From an uncultured Clostridia bacterium (GTDB taxonomy: Bacteria > Bacillota > Clostridia > Oscillospirales > Oscillospiraceae), in NCBI GenBank assembly GCA_946060825.1, contig CAMGPO010000058.1, forward strand, positions 1 through 7,251: a DNA stretch of 7,251 nt. Direction: 5' to 3'. The stretch's first letter is position 1; each line of letters opens with the position of its first letter. Positions 1 to 6,242 of the stretch are shown here, piece after piece. The notes below the pieces were generated by a model. The model made no database searches and was not told the origin of the DNA. It saw only the letters and a list, made by a program, of their open reading frames with translations. Made by a program: the position numbers and the translations under genes.

Positions 1-1954
1 TGACCAGGCTGGACTTGCCGGAGCCGGAGACGCCGGTGACGCAGGTGAAGGTGCCGAGGGGGATCTCCACGTCGATGTTTTGGAGGTTGTTCTCCCGGCA
101 GCCGTAAATTTTCAGGGATTTCCCGTTTCCCGTCCGCCGCACGGCGGGAACGGGAATTTTTTTGACACCGGAGAGGTACTGGCCCGTCAGGGACTCGGGG
201 CAGGCCATGATATCCTCGATGGTGCCCTGGGCCACGACATGGCCGCCGTGGACGCCGGCCCCGGGGCCGATGTCGACGATCTGGTCGGCGGCCCGCATGG
301 TGTCCTCGTCGTGCTCGACGACGATCAGGGTATTGCCCAGATCGCGGAGGTATTTCAGGGTGTTCAGCAGCTTTTCATTGTCTCGCTGGTGGAGGCCGAT
401 GGAGGGCTCATCCAGAATATAGAGAACGCCCATCAGACTGGAACCGATCTGGGTGGCCAGACGGATGCGCTGACTCTCGCCGCCGGAGAGGGTGGCGGCG
501 GACCGGGCCAGAGTCAGGTAGCTGAGGCCGACGTTCTGCAGGAAGCCGAGGCGGGCGCGGATCTCCTTGAGAATTTCCTCCGCGATCACAGCCTTGGCGC
601 CCTCCAGCTTCAGGTTTTCCATAAAGCGGAGAGCCTCGCTGACGGGCAGGCGGCAGAAGCTGGCGATGGAGATGCCGCCAACAGTGACAGCCCGGGCGAT
701 GTCTGAGAGACGGTCGCCGTGGCAGTGGGGGCAGGGCTGGGTGGCCATACACTCCTCCAGCTCCTTGCGGACGCCGTCGGACTGGGTCTCCCGCAGGCGG
801 CGCTCCAGATTGTTCATGACGCCCTCGAAGGGCTGCTCCAGAACGCCGCGGCCGTTGCCCCGCTCATAGAAGAGCTGCAGCTTTTCGCCCTTCGTGCCGT
901 AGAGGATGACGTCCATGGCCTCTTTGGAGAGAGTGGAGACCGGATCCGTCAGAGAAAAGCCGTACTTCTTGGACATGGCCTCGAAGTACATCCGGGCGAT
1001 GGAGTCGCCCTTGACGTTGTTCCAGCCGGAGCACTGGATCGCGCCGTCCAGAATCGAGAGGGAGGGATCAGGAATGACCAAACCGGCGTCGGCCTTGAGC
1101 TGGCTGCCGAGACCGGCGCAGCTCGGGCAGGCGCCATAGGGATTGTTGAAGGAGAACATCCGGGGCGACAGCTCCGGAATGGACACGCCGCAGGTCTCAC
1201 AAGCATAGTTCTGGGAGAACACCGTCTCCTGCCCGCTCTGCACCTCATGGATGATGCACAGACCGCCGGACAGGGCCGAAGCTGTCTCCACCGAGTCGGT
1301 CAGGCGGCGGGTCATATCGCTGCGGATGACCAGACGGTCCACGACAATCTCGATGTTGTGCTTCTGGTTCCGGTTCAGCTCGATCTTTTCCGTCAGCTCG
1401 TAGAGGTTGCCGTCGACCCGGACGCGGGCGTAGCCGCTCTTCCGGGCATCCTCGAAGACCTTGACGTGCTCGCCCTTCTTGCCGCGGATGACCGGGGCCA
1501 GGACGAGGAACCGGGTACCCTCGGGCATGGCGAGGATCTGGTCGACAATCTGGTCGACGGTCTGACGGTGGATCTCTTTTCCGCACTTGGGGCAGTGGGG
1601 CGTGCCGACCCGGGCCCAGAGAAGCCGCAGGTAGTCGTAGATCTCCGTCACGGTGCCGACGGTGGACCGGGGGTTCTTGGAGGTAGTTTTCTGGTCGATG
1701 GAGATGGCGGGCGAGAGGCCGTCGATGGCGTCCACGTCCGGCTTGTCCATCTGGCCGAGGAACTGGCGGGCATAGGAGGAAAGGGACTCGACGTACCGCC
1801 GCTGGCCCTCGGCGTAGATCGTATCAAAGGCCAGGCTGGATTTGCCGGAGCCGGAGAGGCCGGTCATGACCACCAGCTTGTCTCTGGGGATGTGGATGCT
1901 GATATTTTTCAGGTTGTTGGCGCGGGCGCCCCTGATGACAATTTCGTCGCGCAT
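1..1954 (-). CDS. uvrA: UvrA, excinuclease ABC subunit A (N-terminal 651 codons, cut by the window edge)
   Basis: UvrA is the DNA-damage recognition ATPase of nucleotide excision repair; as a dimer it finds bulky lesions and loads UvrB. The frame reads without interruption from the ATG at 1954 to the left edge. Visible motifs are Walker [10 protein letters not shown] (residues 32-40), a first zinc pair C121/C124 (CPKC) matched by C408/C411 (CPHC), a full zinc site C252/C255 with C276/C279, the ABC signature LSGGES (489-494), Walker B ending in LDEP with D515/E516, a following VEHD H-loop, and the second Walker [10 protein letters not shown] just before the edge. Complete UvrA is about 940 residues, so roughly the last 290, including the second signature and third zinc module, lie outside. 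The start is supported by GGAGA eight bases upstream. It is divergent from the dehydrogenase gene, and uvrB is not adjacent on the visible side. Identity is secure. Confidence 0.97.
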   Translation of the reverse strand, partial: MRDEIVIRGARANNLKNISIHIPRDKLVVMTGLSGSGKSSLAFDTIYAEGQRRYVESLSSYARQFLGQMDKPDVDAIDGLSPAISIDQKTTSKNPRSTVGTVTEIYDYLRLLWARVGTPHCPKCGKEIHRQTVDQIVDQILAMPEGTRFLVLAPVIRGKKGEHVKVFEDARKSGYARVRVDGNLYELTEKIELNRNQKHNIEIVVDRLVIRSDMTRRLTDSVETASALSGGLCIIHEVQSGQETVFSQNYACETCGVSIPELSPRMFSFNNPYGACPSCAGLGSQLKADAGLVIPDPSLSILDGAIQCSGWNNVKGDSIARMYFEAMSKKYGFSLTDPVSTLSKEAMDVILYGTKGEKLQLFYERGNGRGVLEQPFEGVMNNLERRLRETQSDGVRKELEECMATQPCPHCHGDRLSDIARAVTVGGISIASFCRLPVSEALRFMENLKLEGAKAVIAEEILKEIRARLGFLQNVGLSYLTLARSAATLSGGESQRIRLATQIGSSLMGVLYILDEPSIGLHQRDNEKLLNTLKYLRDLGNTLIVVEHDEDTMRAADQIVDIGPGAGVHGGHVVAQGTIEDIMACPESLTGQYLSGVKKIPVPAVRRTGNGKSLKIYGCRENNLQNIDVEIPLGTFTCVTGVSGSGKSSLV

Positions 1955-1979
1955 GATAGATGTCTCCGCTTGCAAGTAT

Positions 1980-1997
1980 TCCGGTATGCTCACCGGA
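1980..1997. repeat. Perfect inverted repeat at the uvrA transcription start
   Basis: TCCGGT (1980-1985), a six-base spacer ATGCTC and ACCGGA (1992-1997) form a perfect 6+6 dyad. It begins almost exactly where uvrA transcription is predicted to start, so it could be an operator or a short hairpin at the very 5' end of the mRNA. The repeat is seen directly; its role is inferred. Confidence 0.5.
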
Positions 1998-2003
1998 CAT
2001 ACT

Positions 2004-2032
2004 ATTTTATCACACGGCCGCCCTATCCTCAA
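2004..2032 (-). promoter_or_regulatory. Sigma-A-type promoter of uvrA
   Basis: On the minus strand, TTGAGG (2027-2032) and TAAAAT (2004-2009) are separated by exactly 17 bases, with a TGA extended -10 element directly before TAAAAT. Transcription would start near 1997, giving a leader of about 43 bases. I see no GAAC-N4-GTTC type LexA box between 1955 and 2116, although uvrA is SOS-controlled in many bacteria. Confidence 0.72.
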
Positions 2033-2042
2033 CAGGAAATTT

Positions 2043-2063
2043 GGGAAATGATTTTACTTTCCC
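2043..2063. repeat. Inverted repeat overlapping the -35 box of the dehydrogenase promoter
   Basis: GGGAAA (2043-2048) and TTTCCC (2058-2063) form a perfect 6+6 dyad around a nine-base AT-rich spacer. The right arm overlaps the last base of the plus-strand -35 hexamer (2053-2058), and the spacer contains the rest. This arrangement suits a repressor or activator site, but no regulator is encoded in the window. Confidence 0.4.
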
Positions 2064-2081
2064 GGTCTTTTATGGTATAGT
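2053..2081 (+). promoter_or_regulatory. Sigma-A-type promoter of the FAD-dependent dehydrogenase gene
   Basis: TTTACT (2053-2058) and TATAGT (2076-2081) lie 17 bases apart, with an extended -10 TGG at 2073-2075. The predicted start near 2088 gives a leader of about 29 bases. A 10-bp palindrome TTTCCGGAAA (2093-2102) sits in that leader and overlaps the AAGGAG ribosome binding site at 2101-2106. Confidence 0.7.
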
Positions 2082-2116
2082 AGTGTTGTACGTTTCCGGA
2101 AAGGAGTTTATTTCTC

Positions 2117-3493
2117 ATGACATACGACGTCGCCATCATCGGCGCCGGTACGGCCGGCGTCTACGCAGGCTATGAACTGCTGCAGCTCCGTCCCCATCTG
2201 AAAATTCTGATCCTAGAAATGGGCGCGGACATCTACAAGCGGCAATGTCCCATCGTCGCCGGCAAGGTGCGGGAGTGCATCTCCTGCAAGCCCTGCTCCA
2301 TCATGTCCGGCTTCGGAGGTGCGGGCGCTTTCTCCGACGGCAAATATAACTTCACCACCCAGTTCGGCGGCTGGCTGGGCGACTACCTCGGCGACGAGGA
2401 GCTGATGCGCCTGATCGACTATGTGGACTCGGTCAACGTCCGCTTCGGCGCCACCACCGAGATCTTCTCCACCGACTCACCGGAGGCCAGGGCCATCGAG
2501 AAAAAGGCGCTGGAGAACGACCTCCACCTGCTGCAGGCCCGCTGCAAGCATCTGGGCACCGAGCGGAATCTGAAGATTCTGACCAACATCTACGAATACA
2601 TGGCCGACAAGTGCGAATTCCGCTTCAAGACGCCGGTTCGCACCATCGAGGCCCTGGACGAGGGCTACCGCCTCCATCTGGACGGCGAAACCGTGGACTG
2701 CCGGTTCTGCGTGGCGGCCCCAGGCCGCTGCGGCGCCGAGTGGTTTGCCGACCGCTGCCGGGAGCTGGGCCTCAGCATGACCAACAACCAGGTCGATCTG
2801 GGCGTCCGCGTGGAGCTGCCGGCCAAGGTCTTTGAGCACATCACCGACGTGGTCTACGAGTCCAAGCTGGTCTACCACACCAAGCAGTACGGCGACACCG
2901 TGCGCACCTTCTGCATGAACCCCTACGGCCATGTCGTCTCCGAAAACGTGGACGGCCTCATCACCGTCAACGGCCACAGCTATGCCGATCCGGCCCTCCG
3001 CAGTGAGAACACCAACTTCGCCCTGCTGGTGTCCAACCGGTTCACCAAGCCCTTCAACCAGCCCTATCAGTACGGCAAGCATATCGCCTCCCTGTCCAAT
3101 ATGCTGGGCGGCGGCGTTCTGGTGCAGCGCTTCGGCGATCTGGTCAAAGGCATCCGCACCAACGAGCACCGCATGGGCCACTCCTTCACCAAGCCCACCC
3201 TGGCTGCCACCCCCGGCGACCTGAGCCTGGTGCTGCCGAAGCGGCACATGGACAACATCATCGAGATGATCTACGCCCTCGACAAGATCGCTCCCGGTAC
3301 CGCCAACTACGACACCCTGCTCTACGGCGTCGAGGTCAAGTTCTACTCCGCCCGCCTGGAGCTGACGGAGGAGCTGGAGTCGGAGCGTCCCGGTCTCTTC
3401 GCCATCGGCGACGGCGCCGGCATCACCCGCGGTCTGGCCCAGGCCGGCGCCAGCGGCGTCCAGGCCGCCCGCGCCATCGCCAAGCGGTTCTGA
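2117..3493 (+). CDS. Uncharacterised FAD/NAD(P)-dependent dehydrogenase (COG2509-like)
   Basis: A 458-residue flavoprotein oxidoreductase whose substrate is not known. The N-terminus is a Rossmann dinucleotide fold with GAGTAG (residues 9-14) and an acidic E34 at the end of the second strand, where the FAD ribose normally binds. Next come cysteines C44, C54, C57 and C60, running into SGFGGAGAFSDGK (64-76). The C-terminus carries the second FAD contact, LFAIGDGAGITRG (427-439), followed by a closing helix. No signal peptide or membrane segment is seen, so it should be cytosolic. Resemblance is to the uncharacterised FAD-dependent dehydrogenase group (COG2509), recalled from knowledge, not searched. 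The ATG follows AAGGAG by ten bases. The gene has its own promoter, diverges from uvrA and is followed after 96 bases by the small membrane protein gene. The cysteine spacing could hold an iron-sulfur cluster or zinc, which is an inference. Confidence 0.85.
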   Translation: MTYDVAIIGAGTAGVYAGYELLQLRPHLKILILEMGADIYKRQCPIVAGKVRECISCKPCSIMSGFGGAGAFSDGKYNFTTQFGGWLGDYLGDEELMRLIDYVDSVNVRFGATTEIFSTDSPEARAIEKKALENDLHLLQARCKHLGTERNLKILTNIYEYMADKCEFRFKTPVRTIEALDEGYRLHLDGETVDCRFCVAAPGRCGAEWFADRCRELGLSMTNNQVDLGVRVELPAKVFEHITDVVYESKLVYHTKQYGDTVRTFCMNPYGHVVSENVDGLITVNGHSYADPALRSENTNFALLVSNRFTKPFNQPYQYGKHIASLSNMLGGGVLVQRFGDLVKGIRTNEHRMGHSFTKPTLAATPGDLSLVLPKRHMDNIIEMIYALDKIAPGTANYDTLLYGVEVKFYSARLELTEELESERPGLFAIGDGAGITRGLAQAGASGVQAARAIAKRF

Positions 3494-3589
3494 GATCCCG
3501 CCCATCACAAAAAACGCCGCTCCGAAAGCCGGATTTCCGTGAAACAGCTGCCCGGCGCAGCAGATCGGCAACCGTAAGGAGAAGAACGT

Positions 3590-3859
3590 ATGTGGAAAAA
3601 ACTGAGAAACGTGTTTCTCGCAGCCATTCTCTGCTGGGGTATTTTTGTCTTTGTCGAAGGTCTTCGTTTAATTGGAAGTACCGATCCCGGAAAGTATCCC
3701 CTGCTAAACATTTCAGGAACCCATATCCAGGATGAACTTGCTGAATATGGCAGCCTGGGCTTTTCACAAGCGTACCATTTATCCGATGGCGACTCCTTTT
3801 TGCATGGAGAATTCCGTGTACTTGGCATAAGAATCGCCAGCTGGGAAAACAGCAATTAG
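3590..3859 (+). CDS. Small single-pass membrane or exported protein of unknown function
   Basis: I do not recognise this 89-residue protein. It starts at an ATG with a strong AAGGAG eight bases upstream (3576-3581). The N-terminus is basic (MWKKLR), followed by a hydrophobic stretch at about residues 8-23, so it is either a signal anchor or an uncleaved signal peptide. C15 lies in this stretch but the preceding residues AIL do not make a good lipobox. The remaining 60-odd residues are soluble, with no motif I know. The patch is AT-richer than its neighbours: 47% GC by hand count over 3601-3840, against over 60% around it. I see no promoter in the 96 bases before it, so it may be transcribed with the upstream dehydrogenase gene. 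The good ribosome binding site and the membrane segment argue that it is a real gene; recent acquisition is possible. Confidence 0.65.
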   Translation: MWKKLRNVFLAAILCWGIFVFVEGLRLIGSTDPGKYPLLNISGTHIQDELAEYGSLGFSQAYHLSDGDSFLHGEFRVLGIRIASWENSN

Positions 3860-4015
3860 CACATCTATCTTCTGTTTGTGGAGATAAATTCCAGCGGTTT
3901 TTCAGGCACGCGTGCAATTGCTTTCGGAAAAGGACGCGCTTCCATATGCTTTTTGCCGGGGGCATCATACGCCCAGGGCCGTGTCATCTCCCGTCAGCAA
4001 ACCGAAAGATCGGAC

Positions 4016-4063
4016 GAGAACAAATCCTCCGTATGGTCGTAACCATACGGAGGATTTGTTCTC
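4016..4063. terminator. Long perfect hairpin, probable bidirectional terminator
   Basis: Two 22-base arms (4016-4037 and 4042-4063) are perfectly complementary around a four-base CGTA loop. The core is CCTCCGTATGGT, flanked outward by AAAT then AACA on one side and the matching ATTTGTT on the other, so either strand gives a GC-containing stem ending in a U-rich run. It lies between the plus-strand unit ending at 3859 and the minus-strand cardiolipin synthase gene ending at 4096, where a shared terminator is expected. The U-tract is interrupted by G and C, so efficiency is uncertain. Confidence 0.72.
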
Positions 4064-4095
4064 AGACACCTGTGCGGTGGGGCGGCGTTCATCTT

Positions 4096-5619
4096 TTACA
4101 TCAGCGGGGAGAAGATCCGCAGGCACATCTCCACGATCCGCACGACGGCGCTGCGCTCCCGGTGGGCCCGGAGCGTCACCTCCCGGCAGAGGGGCAGGGT
4201 GTCGGCAAAGTCGTCACTGATCTGGTGGACGGAGTCCGTGTTGTAGAGGAATACGCCGTCCTCGTAGTGGAGGTAGAGGCTGCGGAAGTCCATGTTGACC
4301 GTGCCCACCACGGCGCACTCCATATCCACGCAGACCACCTTGGAGTGGATAAAGCCGGGTGTATACTCGTAGATGCGGACGCCGGCCTCCAGCAGCTCGT
4401 CGTAGTTGGCCCGGGTGACGGCAAAGACATACTTTTTGTCCGGGATGCCCGGGGTGATGATGCGGACGTCGATGCCGGACTTGGCCGCAGCACAGAGCAC
4501 CGAACGCATGGTCGTGTCCAGAATCAGGTAGGGCGTCATGATGTAGACGCTCTTACCGGCCCGGGAGATCATGTTGAAAAAGGCCGTCTCGCTGACGCAC
4601 TCGCTGTCCAGGGGGCAGTCGGTGAAGGGCTGGACGTAGCCCCGCTCCGCCCGCAGCTCCATGGCAGGGGGCAGCAGCTCCTCGGAGAGGTCCTTGCGGA
4701 TCAGGTTCCACATGGAGCGGAACATAATGGTCATGGACCAGACCGCGTCGCCCTCCAGGCGGATGCCGCAGTCCTTCCAGTGGCCGAAGGGGTGGGTCTC
4801 GTTGATATACTCGTCGGAGAGGTTGATGCCGCCGGTATAGCCGACCCGGCCGTCCACGATCAGGAACTTGCGGTGGTCCCGGTTGTTCAGCAGGGGGGAC
4901 ATGATGGGGATGAAAGGATTGAAGGGCCGGCTGCGGATGCCCATGGCCTCGAGCCGCTTGTAGTAGCCCGAGGGCAGCTTGGTGATGCAGCCGAAGTCAT
5001 CGTAGATCACCCGGACGTCCACACCCTGCCGCGCCTTTTCCCGCAGGACGGCGAGCATCTCGCCCCACATTTTGCCGCGGCAGATGATGAAATACTCGAG
5101 GTAAATATAGTGCTCGGCACTGCGGATATCCTCCAGCATCCGGTGGAAGCAGTCCTCACCGAGGGAGAAATACTCTGACCTGGTGTTAGTGTAAATCGGG
5201 CAGAAGGCCTTACTGGCCAGATAGTAGGCCTGGGCCTCGACGGCGGGGTTTTCCAGTTCCAGCCGGTCGAGGATGTCCCGGTCCTGCTTCAGGCTGCCCT
5301 TCATCGTCCGCTCCACCAGCCGGAGATTCCGCTTCATCCGCCGGGACAGGCGATGGCCGCCAAACATCAGGTAGAGCGTCACGCCAAAGAGGGGCGCGGC
5401 CAGAATCGGGATAATCCAGGCGATCTTATAGGCGGGGTCGCCGGGCTTGGAGACGATGACCAGCGTCAGAACCAGGGCCACAATGCCGACGGCGGCGTTG
5501 TACCAGGGGATATAGTCGGAAAACCGGTGGAGGCCGACGAAGAGGACTGCGAGCTGCAGCAGCAGGGCGAGGGACACGATCACCACGCGCTGAAACAGCA
5601 GTTTTGTAAGATTTCGCAA
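4096..5619 (-). CDS. cls: Cardiolipin synthase, phospholipase D family
   Basis: A membrane enzyme that joins two phosphatidylglycerols into cardiolipin and glycerol. The 507-residue product begins with three hydrophobic segments (about 12-30, 42-57 and 66-88), then two phospholipase D domains. Each carries the HxKxxxxD catalytic motif: H249/K251/D256 in NNRDHRKFLIVDG, and H425/K427/D432 in FIHSKVVCVD. GYTGGIN and VGTVNMDFRS follow the two motifs as expected for this family. I place the start at the TTG at 5619-5617 because AAAAGGAGG lies eight bases upstream (5628-5636). The longer frame beginning at the TTG at 5682 has no ribosome binding site and its first codon falls in the -35 box of the promoter. 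Length fits bacterial Cls. It converges on the shared terminator and diverges from tadA. The gene is transcribed alone as far as can be seen. Confidence 0.93.
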   Translation of the reverse strand: MRNLTKLLFQRVVIVSLALLLQLAVLFVGLHRFSDYIPWYNAAVGIVALVLTLVIVSKPGDPAYKIAWIIPILAAPLFGVTLYLMFGGHRLSRRMKRNLRLVERTMKGSLKQDRDILDRLELENPAVEAQAYYLASKAFCPIYTNTRSEYFSLGEDCFHRMLEDIRSAEHYIYLEYFIICRGKMWGEMLAVLREKARQGVDVRVIYDDFGCITKLPSGYYKRLEAMGIRSRPFNPFIPIMSPLLNNRDHRKFLIVDGRVGYTGGINLSDEYINETHPFGHWKDCGIRLEGDAVWSMTIMFRSMWNLIRKDLSEELLPPAMELRAERGYVQPFTDCPLDSECVSETAFFNMISRAGKSVYIMTPYLILDTTMRSVLCAAAKSGIDVRIITPGIPDKKYVFAVTRANYDELLEAGVRIYEYTPGFIHSKVVCVDMECAVVGTVNMDFRSLYLHYEDGVFLYNTDSVHQISDDFADTLPLCREVTLRAHRERSAVVRIVEMCLRIFSPLM

Positions 5620-5627
5620 GGCTCTCG

Positions 5628-5636
5628 CCTCCTTTT
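5628..5636 (-). promoter_or_regulatory. Ribosome binding site that fixes the cls TTG start
   Basis: The minus strand reads AAAAGGAGG, then eight bases, then TTG. This is the strongest Shine-Dalgarno match in the window and lies about 11 bases downstream of the predicted transcription start near 5647. It decides between the TTG at 5619 and the upstream one at 5682. Confidence 0.8.
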
Positions 5637-5653
5637 CCGGATATTCCGTCTTA

Positions 5654-5682
5654 ATTGTATCATCTCTCCGGTGTTTCGGCAA
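5654..5682 (-). promoter_or_regulatory. Sigma-A-type promoter of cls
   Basis: On the minus strand, TTGCCG (5677-5682) and TACAAT (5654-5659) are 17 bases apart, with an extended -10 TGA just before TACAAT. The predicted start near 5647 leaves a leader of about 28 bases that contains the ribosome binding site. Confidence 0.72.
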
Positions 5683-5689
5683 GACCGGC

Positions 5690-5718
5690 TTGACCTTTTT
5701 CCACCGCCGGGGTAAACT
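5690..5718 (+). promoter_or_regulatory. Sigma-A-type promoter of tadA (and probably spoIIP)
   Basis: TTGACC (5690-5695) and TAAACT (5713-5718) are separated by 17 bases. The -35 box is only seven bases from the -35 box of the divergent cls promoter. The predicted start near 5725 puts AGGGAGG (5731-5737) close to the mRNA 5' end. Confidence 0.62.
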
Positions 5719-5744
5719 GAGGAAAAGAGAAGGGAGGCGGCAGT

Positions 5745-6194
5745 ATGGACGACCGCGATTTTATGGCAGAGGCCCTGCGTCTGGCGGAGGAAGCCGCCGC
5801 CGAGGGCGAAGTGCCCGTGGGCTGCGTCATCACGTTGGACGGCCGGATCGTCGGCCGGGGCCGGAACCGCCGGGAGACCGGGAAAAACGCATTGGCCCAC
5901 GCGGAGATCGAGGCCATCGACGAGGCCTGCCGGACCCTGGGCGGCTGGCGGCTCTGGCAGTGCACCCTCTATGTGACGCTGGAGCCCTGCCCCATGTGCG
6001 CCGGGGCCATCCTCAACGCCCGCATCCCCCGGGTGGTCTATGGGGCGGCCGATCCCAAGGCCGGAGCCTGCGGCTCCGTGACGGATCTCTTCGCCATGTC
6101 CTTCAACCACCACCCGGAAAAGACCGTCGGCGTCCTCGAAGCGGAATGTGCCGGCGCCCTCCGGCAGTTCTTCCGCCGCCTGCGGAGCAAATAG
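5745..6194 (+). CDS. tadA: TadA, tRNA-specific adenosine deaminase
   Basis: TadA deaminates A34 to inosine in the ACG anticodon of tRNA-Arg, letting one tRNA read several arginine codons; it acts in the cytosol as a homodimer. The 149-residue product has the cytidine/deoxycytidylate deaminase fold. H52-A53-E54 (HAE) gives the first zinc ligand and the catalytic glutamate, and PCPMC (81-85) supplies zinc ligands C82 and C85. EVPVGCVI near residues 22-29 and ARIPRVVYGAADPKAG downstream are typical of TadA rather than of cytosine or guanine deaminases. Length is normal. The ATG follows AGGGAGG by seven bases. In many Firmicutes tadA lies next to the signal recognition particle RNA gene and dnaX; here it is instead followed after 48 bases by spoIIP, with no clear terminator between, so the two may form an operon. 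Confidence 0.95.
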   Translation: MDDRDFMAEALRLAEEAAAEGEVPVGCVITLDGRIVGRGRNRRETGKNALAHAEIEAIDEACRTLGGWRLWQCTLYVTLEPCPMCAGAILNARIPRVVYGAADPKAGACGSVTDLFAMSFNHHPEKTVGVLEAECAGALRQFFRRLRSK

Positions 6195-6208
6195 CGGTTC
6201 TTGCCCGT

Positions 6209-6235
6209 CCCCCGGCCGCATAGGATGGCTGGGGG
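6209..6235 (+). promoter_or_regulatory. Hairpin covering the spoIIP ribosome binding site
   Basis: CCCCCGGCC (6209-6217) can pair with GGCTGGGGG (6227-6235) around a nine-base loop, giving a nine-base-pair stem with one G-U pair. The right arm contains the only Shine-Dalgarno-like run before the ATG at 6243. There is no U-tract after it, so it does not look like a terminator. It may lower spoIIP translation when spoIIP is read from the tadA promoter; this is an inference from the fold. Confidence 0.45.
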
Positions 6236-6242
6236 CGATTCT

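Noticed and set aside
719..2080. A 453-codon open frame on the plus strand across uvrA.
   Set aside because: It is antisense to the uvrA frame, has a composition dominated by G, A, D, V and L with no domain, and runs across the uvrA promoter. GC-rich genes commonly leave such open antisense frames.
2097..2106. Shared CCGGAAA before the GGAG of the dehydrogenase and cls ribosome binding sites, suggesting a common leader element.
   Set aside because: The match is only a few bases beyond the Shine-Dalgarno itself and is not seen before tadA or the orphan gene; chance is sufficient.
3547..3561. A small hairpin, GCTGC-N5-GCAGC, between the dehydrogenase and the orphan gene.
   Set aside because: Only five base pairs and no U-tract; too weak to call a terminator.
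2477..3571. A 364-codon open frame on the minus strand across the dehydrogenase gene.
   Set aside because: It mirrors a gene with clear FAD motifs, has repetitive G/A/V/H/Q-rich sequence and lacks a credible start signal.
3946..5178. A 410-codon open frame on the plus strand across cardiolipin synthase.
   Set aside because: It passes through the terminator hairpin and lies antisense to two intact HKD domains; no recognisable motif.
6201..6242. Upstream starts for spoIIP at TTG 6201 or ATG 6225.
   Set aside because: Neither has a ribosome binding site, and both add residues before the basic, hydrophobic N-terminus that fits the start at 6243.
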